A stretch of DNA of 64,000 nt, from contig NZ_STGM01000001.1 of NCBI RefSeq assembly GCF_004854025.1, positions 372,001-436,000 on the forward strand. Direction: 5' to 3'. The stretch comes from Microbacterium hydrothermale. GTDB lineage: Bacteria; Actinomycetota; Actinomycetes; Actinomycetales; Microbacteriaceae. Within the stretch, counting starts at the first letter, position 1; each line of letters opens with the position of its first letter. The notes under the pieces are model-generated. The model was not told the DNA's origin, searched no databases, and saw only the letters and a program-made list of their open reading frames with translations. Positions 28,795-37,664 of the stretch are shown piece by piece. Both the position numbers and the translations under genes were made by a program.

Positions 28795-28867
28795 TGGACC
28801 TGAGGGGACTCGAACCCCTGACCCCCTGCATGCCATGCAGGTGCGCTACCAGCTGCGCCACAGGCCC
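28795..28867 (-). tRNA. tRNA-Ala (anticodon GGC)
   Basis: A 73-base cloverleaf on the minus strand. Acceptor GGGCCTG/CAGGTCC contains the G3-U70 pair that marks alanine tRNAs, with discriminator A73. The anticodon arm is CCTGC ATGGCAT GCAGG, anticodon GGC, and the T arm AGGGG TTCGAGT CCCCT. The 3' CCA is not encoded. It would read GCC and GCU, the main alanine codon here being GCC. Confidence 0.97.
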
Positions 28868-28909
28868 GTGTTTTTTGTTTTCCGCCCCGTTTGAGGCAAC
28901 TCCATGAGC

Positions 28910-29821
28910 TTACAACACGGAACGCAGACGAGAAAAATCGGCGTCGCCGGGCGTGTCGTCGGGTGCGGTCACGGCAGCGACGAGCCGCGCGCGGAGGGCC
29001 TGTCCGCGGGCGCTCATGGCACGTTGGCGCGCCACGTACTCCGCCTTGCCCTCGGGGGTCTCGATCGCCACGGCGCGGTACCCCCAGTCCGCCAGGTCGT
29101 ACGGCGAGGCCTCCATGTCGAGCGTGCGGATGTCGCGAGCCAGCTCGAACGCGTCGAGCAGCACGTCGCCGGGAACCAGGGGGCCGAGCTTGACGGCCCA
29201 CTTGTAGACGTCCATGCCGGCGTGGAGACACCCGGGCTGCTCGCGCTCCGCCTGATCCTCGCGTCGGAGCGCTGCGCGGTTCAGCGGAACCGCCTCGGGC
29301 GTGAAGAAGCGGAACGCGTCGAAGTGCGTGCACTTCAGCTCGTGCGCGTCGACGACCGCGTCGGTGCCGTCCCGGCCGAGCCGCAGCGGAACCGCGTGGC
29401 GCACCTCGTCGGCGCGATACGCCATGGCCCACTCGTGCAGGCCGAAGCACCCGAACTGCGGGGCCCGGTCTCGCGTGGCGCGCAGGAGGTTGACGATGCC
29501 GCGGTACATCGAGCCCTTCTCGGCGCGAAAGCCGGCGGCATCCACCCTCACGTCATCGCCCCGGCCGCGGTACCAGCGCCACGCGGAGCGCTCGGGGGCG
29601 TCACGCAGCACGATGCCCGGTCCGGGATGCCACCGGCGCAGGATCGCGGATTTGTAGGAGTAGTACGTGAACAGGAAGTCCTCGACGGGGTGCTTCTCGC
29701 CGCGGCTCGCGCGCGCGCGATGCGCGGCCGTCAGCGCCTCGGCGCGCTCCGCGTGCGCGGACGCGAGCGGCATCCATTCGTCTCGGGAGAGCACCGCGTC
29801 CGCAGCGAGCAGGTCGCTCAC
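28910..29821 (-). CDS. Conserved protein often labelled 3-methyladenine DNA glycosylase
   Basis: A 303-residue soluble protein starting VSDLLAADAVLSRDEWMPL. It contains the strongly conserved GEKHPVEDFLFTYYSYKSAILRRWHPG and later GCFGLHEWAMAYR and LGPLVPGDVLLDAFELARDIRTLDMEASPYDL. Close actinobacterial relatives are commonly named 3-methyladenine DNA glycosylase, but I see no helix-hairpin-helix or other glycosylase motif, so the activity is uncertain. The GTG at 29821 overlaps the stop of the HMCES/YedK gene (GTGA), so the two are cotranslated. Its stop is about 40 bases from the tRNA-Ala gene. Confidence 0.8.
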   Translation of the reverse strand: MSDLLAADAVLSRDEWMPLASAHAERAEALTAAHRARASRGEKHPVEDFLFTYYSYKSAILRRWHPGPGIVLRDAPERSAWRWYRGRGDDVRVDAAGFRAEKGSMYRGIVNLLRATRDRAPQFGCFGLHEWAMAYRADEVRHAVPLRLGRDGTDAVVDAHELKCTHFDAFRFFTPEAVPLNRAALRREDQAEREQPGCLHAGMDVYKWAVKLGPLVPGDVLLDAFELARDIRTLDMEASPYDLADWGYRAVAIETPEGKAEYVARQRAMSARGQALRARLVAAVTAPDDTPGDADFSRLRSVL

Positions 29822-30528
29822 TCGACGCGCTCGATGAGCTCGGGGGAGTCGTTGCGCACATTCCCGACCGCCGACGAGACGACGTGATCGTCGAGGGTCT
29901 CGGCGACGTCGGGAGCCGCGTCGATCGCGGCGTCGAGGATGTCGCCGACGTTCTCGGTGGTGGGGTCGAGCCACGCCTCGGCGACGTCGGGGTCCATGAA
30001 CAAGGGCATGCGGTCGTGGATGGACCCGAGCCGGCCGATGGAGTCCCGCGTGAGGATCGTGCAGCTGAGCACCCACCGGGCGGGATCGTCATCGGCGCGG
30101 GCGGGGTCTTTCCACCACTCGTACAGCCCCGCGAAGAACAGCGGCGAGCCGTCGGCGGGGTGGATGTAGTGGGGTGTCTTTCCGGCGTCGGTGGTCTTCC
30201 ACTCGTAGTACCCGGATGCCGGGATGATCGCACGGCGCTTGATCAGCGCGTTGCGGAACATCGGCTTGTCTTCGACCTCTTCGCTGCGGGCGTTGAACGC
30301 GCGCGCACCGATCTTGACGTCTTTCGCCCACCCCGGGACGAGACCCCACCGGGCCACCTCGAGGCGTCGGACGGGCGGCTCGCTCTTGAGGGAGTCGAGC
30401 ACGATCGCCACCGGCGAGGTCGGCGCGATGTTGTACGAGGGGCGCGGCAGCTCGTCGGCCTCGACGTCGACGCGCAGCACCCCCACGAGCTCACTGGCGA
30501 CATTGGCCACGACGAATCGACCGCACAT
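29818..30528 (-). CDS. SOS response-associated peptidase (YedK/HMCES family)
   Basis: Forms a protective covalent link to abasic sites in single-stranded DNA through its N-terminal cysteine. The 236-residue protein begins MCGRFVV, so Cys2 becomes the first residue after Met removal. NIAPT contains Asn33, SGYYEW contains Glu109, and SIHDRMP contains His171, the known active-site set. The ATG at 30528 is chosen because it places Cys second; TACGGT six bases upstream predicts a leaderless start. The downstream overlapping gene is the putative glycosylase-like protein, a suggestive repair pair. Confidence 0.95.
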   Translation of the reverse strand: MCGRFVVANVASELVGVLRVDVEADELPRPSYNIAPTSPVAIVLDSLKSEPPVRRLEVARWGLVPGWAKDVKIGARAFNARSEEVEDKPMFRNALIKRRAIIPASGYYEWKTTDAGKTPHYIHPADGSPLFFAGLYEWWKDPARADDDPARWVLSCTILTRDSIGRLGSIHDRMPLFMDPDVAEAWLDPTTENVGDILDAAIDAAPDVAETLDDHVVSSAVGNVRNDSPELIERVE

Positions 30529-30540
30529 GCCTCCACCGTA
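30529..30540 (-). promoter_or_regulatory. Leaderless promoter -10 for the YedK gene
   Basis: TACGGT (30540-30535 on the minus strand), then GGAGGC, then ATG. The GGAGG is too close to the start to be a normal ribosome site. Confidence 0.45.
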
Positions 30541-30666
30541 CGCGGACCCTCCGACACCGGGATCCGCGAGCGGGCGCCGAACACGGCCGCGACCGACGGC
30601 ACGCCGCTCCCCGCGCGCATCACGACGGTCTTCCCGGCGCGGAAGGGGACGCCGCGGCATCCGGGA

Positions 30667-31698
30667 TCAGGCGTCGGGGGATATGACCCCGACGCTCTCG
30701 AGGCGGTCGAGCAGCGCGGCGCCGTCGGATCCTGTGACCCACGGCACCTCGGCCGCCGAGTGGTCGTCGACGACGGTGCGCCCGCCGGCGAGCACGGCCT
30801 CGGCGGGCAGCAGGCGGCGGATGGCGACGGCTTCGACGTTCTGCGGGTGCTCGATCGCGAAACCGGTGTAGATCGCGTCGTCGTGCTGTCCGTCGTCACC
30901 GACGAGGAGCCACTTGACGTCGGGGAACTCCGCGGCGAGGCGGCGCAGGTTCTGCTCCTTGTGGTCGCGGCCGCTGCGGAACCACCGGTCGTGGGTCGGC
31001 CCCCAGTCGGTGAGCAGGAAGGAGCCTGCCGGGAACAGGTGCCGGCGCATGAAGCGCGTCAGGGTGGGGGCGACGTTCCACGCACCCGTGGAGAGGTAGA
31101 TGACCGGGGTTCCGGGATGCTCGCGCGTGAGGCGCTCGAGCATGACCGCCATGCCGGGGACGGGCTGGCGCGCGTGCTCGTCGACGACGAAGGAGTTCCA
31201 CGCCGCGAGGAGCGGTCGGGGGAGGGCGGTGACCATCACGGTGTCGTCGACGTCGCTGACGACCCCGAAGCGCACGTCGGAGCCGACGATGAAGACCCGG
31301 GTCTCGGCGGGCTCGCTGCCCTCGACCGACATCGTGATGCTCTGCCACCCCGGTGCGAGCGACGCGGGAAGCTGAGCGTCGATGACCCCGCCGCGATCGG
31401 CCGCGACCTGATGCGTCACCCCGTCGATCACGACCGTGACGTGCGCGAAGCCCACCGGCACCGCGGCGAAGCTGCGCCATCCGCGCAGGCTCTCGAGCTC
31501 GCCGGTGGAGGTGCGCCGCTTCGGCGGGGCGATGAGGACGCGACCGAGGACGCGCACCCACTCCTCGGTGCCGTAGCCCGGGAAGCCGGTCACGGCGGGC
31601 CGGAGACCGCGGGCCCGGGCGCGACGTTCGCGCCAGCGGTGGAAGCGACGCTCCAGTCGGGCGAACCAGAGCACTTTGGCGCGAGGATTGCGAGGCAT
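30667..31698 (-). CDS. App1-type phosphatase domain protein (DUF2183)
   Basis: HAD-like phosphatase of 343 residues related to yeast App1 phosphatidate phosphatase. DVDDT at about 149-153 provides the nucleophile and acid (DxDxT pattern), followed by VIYLSTGAWNVAPTL and LLVGDDGQHD, other conserved HAD-fold motifs. The N-terminal 140 residues form a beta-rich domain (RVLIAPPKRR, VTVVIDGVTHQV). No signal peptide; the start is basic. It begins five bases after the DedA stop, so both probably come from the DedA promoter, linking it to membrane lipid handling by context only. Confidence 0.88.
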   Translation of the reverse strand: MPRNPRAKVLWFARLERRFHRWRERRARARGLRPAVTGFPGYGTEEWVRVLGRVLIAPPKRRTSTGELESLRGWRSFAAVPVGFAHVTVVIDGVTHQVAADRGGVIDAQLPASLAPGWQSITMSVEGSEPAETRVFIVGSDVRFGVVSDVDDTVMVTALPRPLLAAWNSFVVDEHARQPVPGMAVMLERLTREHPGTPVIYLSTGAWNVAPTLTRFMRRHLFPAGSFLLTDWGPTHDRWFRSGRDHKEQNLRRLAAEFPDVKWLLVGDDGQHDDAIYTGFAIEHPQNVEAVAIRRLLPAEAVLAGGRTVVDDHSAAEVPWVTGSDGAALLDRLESVGVISPDA

Positions 31699-31703
31699 CC
31701 GCC

Positions 31704-32384
31704 TCAGTCTTTCACGTCACCGTCCGCGGATTCGAGGATCTGGTCGTCATCGGCCAGGTGACGACGTTCCATCCGTTCGATGACCTTCTTGCCGACGAAG
31801 ACGAGGATCAGGAAGACGACGAGGATGCCGACGAACACGTAGCCGGCGTAGTGGATCTGGTCGCTGAGCTCGCGGTAGGTGCCCGCGGCGCCCGCCGCGA
31901 CGCCGACGTACAGGCTCGCCCACACGGCGCAGGCCGGGGCCGTCCAGGCGAGGAAGCGCCGATAGCTGTAGCCGCTCATGCCGACGGTGAGGGGGACGAG
32001 CGAATGCAGCACGGGGAGGAAGCGCGAGAGGAAGATCGCCGGCCCCCCGCGGCGGCGGAGGTAGCGGTCGGCCCGGTCCCAGTTGCGCTCGCCCAGCTTC
32101 CGACCGAGTCGGGAGGCGCGGATACGCGGTCCGAAGAACCGTCCGAGCCAGAAGCCGAAGCTCTCGCCGATCAGCGCTCCCACGACGATCGCGGCGGCGA
32201 GGACCACGCCCTCGATCGGGGAGGCGACCGCGGTGCCGGCCACGATCACCATGGTGTCGCCGGGCACGATGAGACCGACGAGCACGCTCGTCTCGAGCAT
32301 GACCGCGATGCCGGCGATGACCGTGCGCAACACGGGGTCGACGTTCTGGACGACGTCGAGCAGCCACGTGAGGATCTCGTTCAC
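31704..32384 (-). CDS. DedA family membrane protein
   Basis: Integral membrane protein of 226 residues, VTT/SNARE-associated fold, related to transporters that flip undecaprenyl phosphate or phospholipids. Conserved pieces are GLIVPGDTMVIVAGTAVA near the start, ESFGFWLGRFFGPRI, and FLSRFLPVLHSLVPLTVGMSGYSYRRFLAW, the last with the conserved arginine and proline. Several hydrophobic segments and a charged C-tail. The GTG at 32384 is chosen: TAGGCT and seven bases precede it, and no better start exists. Divergent from pabB with only 42 bases between starts. Confidence 0.9.
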   Translation of the reverse strand: MNEILTWLLDVVQNVDPVLRTVIAGIAVMLETSVLVGLIVPGDTMVIVAGTAVASPIEGVVLAAAIVVGALIGESFGFWLGRFFGPRIRASRLGRKLGERNWDRADRYLRRRGGPAIFLSRFLPVLHSLVPLTVGMSGYSYRRFLAWTAPACAVWASLYVGVAAGAAGTYRELSDQIHYAGYVFVGILVVFLILVFVGKKVIERMERRHLADDDQILESADGDVKD

Positions 32385-32397
32385 CTCCGTCAGCCTA
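32385..32397 (-). promoter_or_regulatory. Leaderless promoter -10 for DedA
   Basis: TAGGCT (32397-32392 on the minus strand), seven bases, then GTG. Its upstream DNA is also the pabB promoter. Confidence 0.55.
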
Positions 32398-32413
32398 GAG
32401 CCGCCGGCCACGC

Positions 32414-32426
32414 CTAGCCTGGGAGC
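32414..32426 (+). promoter_or_regulatory. Leaderless promoter -10 for pabB
   Basis: TAGCCT (32414-32419), seven bases, then GTG at 32427. Back to back with the DedA -10, sixteen bases apart. Confidence 0.55.
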
Positions 32427-33683
32427 GTGCCCGACTCCTCCTCCCCGTTCGCCCGGATCGGCTGGATCGATCCCGAGGCGGTCTTCGTGCACCTGTTCGC
32501 GACCGCCGCGCACGCCTTCTGGCTCGACGCCGGGACGGATGCCGAGACGGGCTGGAGCTGGATGGGCACCGGGACGCCCGTCGCCCCGGACGCTCCTCTC
32601 GCGGTCGTCGCCGCGCGCGCCGACGGCGGCGACGACTCCCACCACCGTGCCTCCGACGACGGGGCGTTCCGCGGGGGATGGGTCGGCTGGCGGACGTACG
32701 AGGGGGCCGACGCCTGGATGAGGGTCGACGCCCTCGTCGCCTTCGACCACGGCAGCCGCCGCGTCCTCGTCTTCGGCGACGCCGACCTCGCGGCGCGGGC
32801 GGCGGCGGCGCCGGCCGCTCCCGCCGTGGCCTCCGCGACGGCCAGGGGAGCGGCATCCGCCCGCGTCTCACCCGACCGGTACGCCGAGCTCATCGAGGAG
32901 TGTCGCGACCGCATCCGTGACGGCGACGCCTACCAGCTCTGTCTCACCACTCGCTTCACCCTGGCGGGGAGCTTCGACGCCCTCGACGTCTTCCGACGCC
33001 TGCGCGCGACGTCGACCTCGCACCACGCCGGCTTCGTCCGCTTCGGCGAGACGGCGCTCGCGAGCGCCTCTCCCGAGCGGTTCCTGCAGGTGCGCGACGG
33101 GCGCGTGCATACGCATCCCATCAAGGGCACCCGGCGCCGCGCCGCCGACGCGGCCGCCGATCGCGCGCTCGCCGAGGAGTTGCGCACGGATGCCAAGGAG
33201 CAGGCCGAGAACGTCATGATCGTCGACCTGATGCGCAACGACCTCTCGCGCGTCTGCGAGCCGTCGAGCGTCGGCGTCGACCGCCTGCTCGAGGTGGAGA
33301 CCTACCCCAACGTGCACCAGCTGGTGAGCGAGGTGTCGGGGACGCTCCTGGCGGCGACGACCCTCGGCGACCTCCTGTCGGCGACGTTCCCCGCGGGCAG
33401 CATGACCGGCGCTCCCAAGGCCTCGGCGATGCAGATCCTCGCGGCGCTCGAGGCCGAGCCCCGCGGCGTCTACTCGGGAGCCTTCGGATGGATCGGCGAC
33501 GACGGCTCCGCCGACCTCGCGATGGTCATCCGCAGCGTCGTGGTGCAACCGGATGCCGCCTGGGTCGGCGCCGGGGGAGGCATCACGTGGCGGTCGGTCG
33601 CGGCATCCGAGGTGGCCGAGGTCGGGCTCAAAGCGCGCAGCCCCCTCGCCGCCCTCGGGGCCGAGGTCCCGCCCGGGTGGTGA
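32427..33683 (+). CDS. pabB: Aminodeoxychorismate synthase component I
   Basis: Converts chorismate to aminodeoxychorismate for p-aminobenzoate and folate. The 418-residue protein is a chorismate-binding enzyme; PIKGT at 231-235 is the PabB form (TrpE has PIAGT), and [14 protein letters not shown] and [16 protein letters not shown] are conserved. No glutaminase or lyase domain is fused, so PabA and PabC must be elsewhere. GTG start with a leaderless promoter. A weak, Ala-rich linker lies at about 120-145. Confidence 0.88.
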   Translation: MPDSSSPFARIGWIDPEAVFVHLFATAAHAFWLDAGTDAETGWSWMGTGTPVAPDAPLAVVAARADGGDDSHHRASDDGAFRGGWVGWRTYEGADAWMRVDALVAFDHGSRRVLVFGDADLAARAAAAPAAPAVASATARGAASARVSPDRYAELIEECRDRIRDGDAYQLCLTTRFTLAGSFDALDVFRRLRATSTSHHAGFVRFGETALASASPERFLQVRDGRVHTHPIKGTRRRAADAAADRALAEELRTDAKEQAENVMIVDLMRNDLSRVCEPSSVGVDRLLEVETYPNVHQLVSEVSGTLLAATTLGDLLSATFPAGSMTGAPKASAMQILAALEAEPRGVYSGAFGWIGDDGSADLAMVIRSVVVQPDAAWVGAGGGITWRSVAASEVAEVGLKARSPLAALGAEVPPGW

Positions 33684-33695
33684 CGCGGACTCCGA

Positions 33696-33701
33696 TAGCC
33701 T
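33696..33701 (+). promoter_or_regulatory. Probable -10 box of leuS
   Basis: TAGCCT, about 48 bases before the GTG of leuS. The short leader contains no T-box core. Confidence 0.4.
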
Positions 33702-33748
33702 GGGGGTTGGTCCCCGCGGCCTCCCGACCTTCACGATTGGCTTCACCC

Positions 33749-36322
33749 GTGTCTCAGAATTCCGCAGCAGACCCCCGCGAGGGGGGCTTCGACACCCACG
33801 CCATCCAGGCGAAGTGGCAGCAGGCTTGGGCCGAGAAAGACCCCTTCCGCGCCGGGGGCGACGACGACACGCGTCCGCGCAAGTACGTGCTCGCGATGTT
33901 CCCGTACCCCTCGGGCGACCTGCACATGGGTCACGCCGAGAACTACCTCTACTCCGACATCGTGGCGCGCTTCTGGCGTCACCGCGGCTACAACGTGCTC
34001 AACCCCATCGGATGGGACTCGTTCGGCCTGCCGGCCGAGAACGCCGCCATCAAGCGCGGCGCCGATCCCGTCGAGTGGACGTACGCGAACATCGACCAGC
34101 AGAAGGAGAGCCTGAAGGACTACGGCGTCTCGTTCGACTGGAGCCGCGTGCTGCACACGAGCGACCCCGAGTACTACCGGTGGAACCAGTGGCTGTTCCA
34201 GAAGCTGTACGAGAAGGGCCTGGCCTACCGCAAGGACGCCCTGGTCAACTGGGACCCGGTGGATCAGACCGTGCTCGCCAACGAGCAGGTGCTGCCCGAC
34301 GGCACGAGCGAGCGCAGCGGCGCCGTCGTGGTGAAGAAGAAGCTGACGCAGTGGTTCCTGCGCATCACCGACTACGCCGACCGCCTGCTCGACGACCTGA
34401 ACCAGCTCGAGGGCTTCTGGCCGAGCAAGGTCCTCCAGATGCAGCGCAACTGGATCGGCCGCTCCGTCGGCGCCGACATCACCTTCGAGATCGAGGGTCG
34501 CGCCGAGAAGATCACGGTCTTCTCCACCCGCCCCGACACGCTGCACGGCGCGACGTTCTTCGTCGTCGCGCCCGAGTCCGACCTCGCGGCCGAGCTGGCG
34601 GCATCCGCCGATCAGGGCGTGCAGGAGACGTTCCGCGCCTACCTCGAGCAGGTGCAGCGCGCGACCGACATCGAGCGTCAGGCGACCGACCGCCCGAAGA
34701 CCGGCGTGTTCCTCGGGCACTACGCGATCAACCCCGTCAACGGCGAGAAGCTGCCGATCTGGGCCGCCGACTACGTGCTGGCCGACTACGGCCACGGCGC
34801 GGTCATGGCCGTGCCCGCGCACGACCAGCGCGACCTCGACTTCGCGCGCGCCTTCGACCTGCCCGTGAAGGTCGTCGTCGACACCAACGCCCCCATCACC
34901 GGGGCTATCCCCGTCATCGAACTCGACGACGAGGGCGTGCCGATCGATCCGCTGGGAGAGGTCGACGAGACCGACCCCGTGAAGACCGGGATCGCGCTCA
35001 CCGGCGACGGGCGCATGATCAACTCGGGTTCGCTCAACGGCCTCAGCAAGCGCAACGCGATCGCGCGGATGATCGAGGAGCTCGAGGCGAAGGGCGTCGG
35101 CCGCGCGGCCAAGACGTACCGCCTGCGCGACTGGCTCATCTCGCGCCAGCGCTACTGGGGCACGCCGATCCCGATGCTGCACGGCGAGGACGGCTCGATC
35201 ACGCCCGTCCCCGCCGACCAGCTGCCCGTGCGCCTGCCCTCGGTCGAGGGCCTCGACCTCAAGCCCAAGGGCACCTCGCCCCTGGGAGCCGCGACCGAGT
35301 GGGTGCAGGTCACCGACCCCGAGACCGGGCAGACGCTGCTGCGCGACCCCGACACGATGGACACCTTCGTCGACAGCTCGTGGTACTACCTGCGGTTCCT
35401 GTCGCCGAACAACGAGACCGAGGCGTTCCCGACGCGCGAGGCGTCGAAGTGGGGCCCGGTCGACTTCTACATCGGCGGTGTCGAGCACGCGATCCTGCAC
35501 CTGCTGTACGCGCGCTTCATCACGAAGGCGCTCTTCGACATGGGCCTGGTGGAGTTCACCGAGCCGTTCTCGAGCCTCATCAACCAGGGCATGGTCATCC
35601 TCGACGGCGCGAAGATGTCGAAGAGCAAGGGCAACGTCGTGCTGTTCCAGGAGGAGCTGAACGCCCACGGCGCCGACGCCCTCCGCGTCGCCCTGGCCTT
35701 CGCGGGCCCGGTGGAGGACGACAAGGACTGGAACGACGTCTCGACCACGGGAGCGGCGAAGTTCCTCGCCCGCGCCCTGCGCATCGCGCACGACGTCGAC
35801 AGCGAGACCGACGTCGTCTGGGCCGAGGGCGACGCGTCGCTGCGCCGCGTGACCCACCGCCTGCTGGCCGAGGCGCCCAACCTCATCGAGCAGACGAAGT
35901 TCAACGTCGTCGTCGCCCGCCTCATGGAGCTGGTCAACGCCACCCGCAAGGCGATCGACGGCTCGGCCGGAGCGAGCGACCCCGCCGTGCGCGAGGCGGC
36001 CGAGGTCATCGCGATGACCCTCGACCTGTTCGCCCCGCACACCGCCGAGGAGATGTGGCAGACGCTCGGCTACGAGGGCTTCGTCGGTCTCGTCACCTGG
36101 CGCCAGGCCGACCCGACACTGCTCGTCGAAGACAGCGTCACCGCCGTCGTGCAGATCGACGGCAAGGTGCGCGGCACGCTGCAGGTCTCGGCCAAGATCG
36201 GCGCCGACGAGCTCGAGACCCTCGCCCGCGGCGACGAGAAGGTGCGCCGCGCTCTCGGCGACCGTGAGATCGTGCGCGCGGTCGTGCGTCCGCCGAAGGT
36301 GGTCAGCTTCTCGACGAAGTGA
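33749..36322 (+). CDS. leuS: Leucine--tRNA ligase
   Basis: Class Ia synthetase for tRNA-Leu with CP1 editing domain, 857 residues from the GTG at 33749. HMGH is in [19 protein letters not shown], the editing site in [13 protein letters not shown], and KMSKS in [12 protein letters not shown]; the C-terminal domain ends [14 protein letters not shown]. An in-frame TTG twelve bases upstream is an alternative start; neither has a clear ribosome site. It stands alone after pabB with its own -10 box. Confidence 0.95.
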   Translation: MSQNSAADPREGGFDTHAIQAKWQQAWAEKDPFRAGGDDDTRPRKYVLAMFPYPSGDLHMGHAENYLYSDIVARFWRHRGYNVLNPIGWDSFGLPAENAAIKRGADPVEWTYANIDQQKESLKDYGVSFDWSRVLHTSDPEYYRWNQWLFQKLYEKGLAYRKDALVNWDPVDQTVLANEQVLPDGTSERSGAVVVKKKLTQWFLRITDYADRLLDDLNQLEGFWPSKVLQMQRNWIGRSVGADITFEIEGRAEKITVFSTRPDTLHGATFFVVAPESDLAAELAASADQGVQETFRAYLEQVQRATDIERQATDRPKTGVFLGHYAINPVNGEKLPIWAADYVLADYGHGAVMAVPAHDQRDLDFARAFDLPVKVVVDTNAPITGAIPVIELDDEGVPIDPLGEVDETDPVKTGIALTGDGRMINSGSLNGLSKRNAIARMIEELEAKGVGRAAKTYRLRDWLISRQRYWGTPIPMLHGEDGSITPVPADQLPVRLPSVEGLDLKPKGTSPLGAATEWVQVTDPETGQTLLRDPDTMDTFVDSSWYYLRFLSPNNETEAFPTREASKWGPVDFYIGGVEHAILHLLYARFITKALFDMGLVEFTEPFSSLINQGMVILDGAKMSKSKGNVVLFQEELNAHGADALRVALAFAGPVEDDKDWNDVSTTGAAKFLARALRIAHDVDSETDVVWAEGDASLRRVTHRLLAEAPNLIEQTKFNVVVARLMELVNATRKAIDGSAGASDPAVREAAEVIAMTLDLFAPHTAEEMWQTLGYEGFVGLVTWRQADPTLLVEDSVTAVVQIDGKVRGTLQVSAKIGADELETLARGDEKVRRALGDREIVRAVVRPPKVVSFSTK

Positions 36323-36386
36323 TCGTCGATCCCGGATGTCACGTTCTCGCGCTCTACGGAGCGGTGGGGGCGTGGCATCCGGCGTT

Positions 36387-36896
36387 TCAGAGTCGCGGGG
36401 CGTCTCCGCGACGGTAGGCGTCTCCGGTGCGCGAGCGGGTGAGCAGTCCCGCATCGACGAGATAGCGCCGCATCGACGCGACGTCGTCGACGATCGCCGA
36501 GAGCCGCTCGTTGATCGTGGCTTCGTCGACGCTCTCGTCGACGGTGATCACGCGGTGGGCGATGCGGGCCAGCACGGCGGCGCGGTCGGCCTGACGCGCG
36601 GGATAGACGCTCAGACGGCCCGCGGAGAAGAACCGGTCGACGCCCGACGGACGCTCCGGCGCGGGGGCGGCGGCGAGGGCGCGCGCGAAGACCTCGGGGA
36701 CGGGGCGCAGGCGGTCGCCGTCCCGCTCCGCGAGGCCCGCGGTCACGAGGGAGCGCTCGACGCGGCGCGCCGCTCCCGGTGACATCGCCCGGAGCTCCTC
36801 CGTCGCGTCGTCGTCGAGCACCAGCCGCGCGTAGACGCGCCGGCAGCGGTCGTCGGACAGGGTGGCGACGAGGGCGCGCCAGGCGTTCGCATCCAT
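36387..36896 (-). CDS. DUF2087 domain protein
   Basis: A 169-residue soluble protein. The first 75 residues read like a small helical DNA-binding-type domain (ATEELRAMSPGAARRVERSLVTAGLAERDGDRLRP), and the last 80 match DUF2087 (YPARQADRAAVLARIAHRVITVDESVDEATINERLS, then MRRYLVDAGLLTRSRTGDAYRR). DUF2087 proteins are often coupled to HTH regulators, so a transcriptional role is likely but unproven. The ATG is preceded by TAGCCT and six bases. Divergent from comEA. Confidence 0.85.
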   Translation of the reverse strand: MDANAWRALVATLSDDRCRRVYARLVLDDDATEELRAMSPGAARRVERSLVTAGLAERDGDRLRPVPEVFARALAAAPAPERPSGVDRFFSAGRLSVYPARQADRAAVLARIAHRVITVDESVDEATINERLSAIVDDVASMRRYLVDAGLLTRSRTGDAYRRGDAPRL

Positions 36897-36908
36897 CGCT
36901 CCAGGCTA
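36897..36908 (-). promoter_or_regulatory. Leaderless promoter -10 for the DUF2087 gene
   Basis: TAGCCT (36908-36903 on the minus strand), six bases, ATG. Confidence 0.5.
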
Positions 36909-36992
36909 GGCGGGGCTCCTCCCCAACGGAGCGGTCGACACCCTCGTCCACGGATCCGCCGCGAGCGCCCGCGGGCGGGTGGCGGTCGTCCC

Positions 36993-37004
36993 TACCGTGA
37001 GCGC
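36993..37004 (+). promoter_or_regulatory. Leaderless promoter -10 for comEA
   Basis: TACCGT (36993-36998), six bases, ATG at 37005. Confidence 0.45.
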
Positions 37005-37664
37005 ATGGCCGCCCCCTCCGCTCCGTCCCCGGATGCGGAGCGCTCTGCCGGCGCGCGACGCCGGCTCGGCGTGGGCGCGGTCATCGTGCTCGTGCTCGGT
37101 GCGTTCGCCCTCACGATCCTCATCGGGATGTTCCGCGGCGCGACCGGGGTCGAGACCGTGTCGACCGAGGCCTCGCCATCGGCATCCGCCTCGCCGGGCG
37201 CGGCCATGCCTGCGGCGACCGGCGTGTATGTGCACGTCGCCGGCGCGGTGCGCCACGCCGGGCTCTACCGGTTGGAGGTGGGCGGACGGGTCGCCGACGC
37301 GCTCGCCCTGGCCGGCGGCTTCGCCGATGACGCCGACCGCGACGGCGTCAACCTCGCCCGCCCCGTCGCCGACGGGGAGCAGATCGTCGTACCGGTGGCG
37401 GGGGCAGCGGGCGACGCCTCCGCCGCCGCGGCTGGAGGAGCGGGTGGGGCGGGCGCCGGTGGCTCGACCGGAGGGTTGATCGACCTGAACACGGCGACGA
37501 AGGAGCAGCTCGACACCCTGCCGCGCGTGGGGCCGGCGATGGCCGATCGCATCATCGCGTGGCGTAGCGAGAACGGGCGGTTCACCAGCGTCGACGACCT
37601 GCTCTCGGTTCCCGGCATCGGCGACAAGATGCTCGCGGCCCTGCGCGATCTGGTGCGGGTATGA
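37005..37664 (+). CDS. comEA: ComEA family DNA-binding protein
   Basis: Membrane-anchored DNA receptor of the transformation apparatus, 219 residues. One TM helix at about 22-42 anchors it; an SLBB domain (GVYVHVAGAVRHAGLYRLEVGGRVADALALAGG) spans about 72-130; a Gly/Ala linker leads to the helix-hairpin-helix region (LIDLNTATKEQLDTLPRVGPAMADRIIAWR, then LLSVPGIGDKMLAALRDLV). Overlaps comEC by ATGA. Other competence genes are not in the window, so full competence cannot be judged. Confidence 0.93.
   Translation: MAAPSAPSPDAERSAGARRRLGVGAVIVLVLGAFALTILIGMFRGATGVETVSTEASPSASASPGAAMPAATGVYVHVAGAVRHAGLYRLEVGGRVADALALAGGFADDADRDGVNLARPVADGEQIVVPVAGAAGDASAAAAGGAGGAGAGGSTGGLIDLNTATKEQLDTLPRVGPAMADRIIAWRSENGRFTSVDDLLSVPGIGDKMLAALRDLVRV

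Noticed and set aside
28795-28867. tRNA-Gly (GCC) reading of the tRNA
   Set aside because: An initial reading gave GCC, but the correct reverse complement of the loop is ATGGCAT, anticodon GGC, and the G3-U70 pair confirms alanine.
33701-33748. T-box-like GGTTGGTCCCCGCGG before leuS
   Set aside because: It lacks the specifier stem, the AGGGTGG core and space for a T-box leader; only superficial similarity to the ileS leader.
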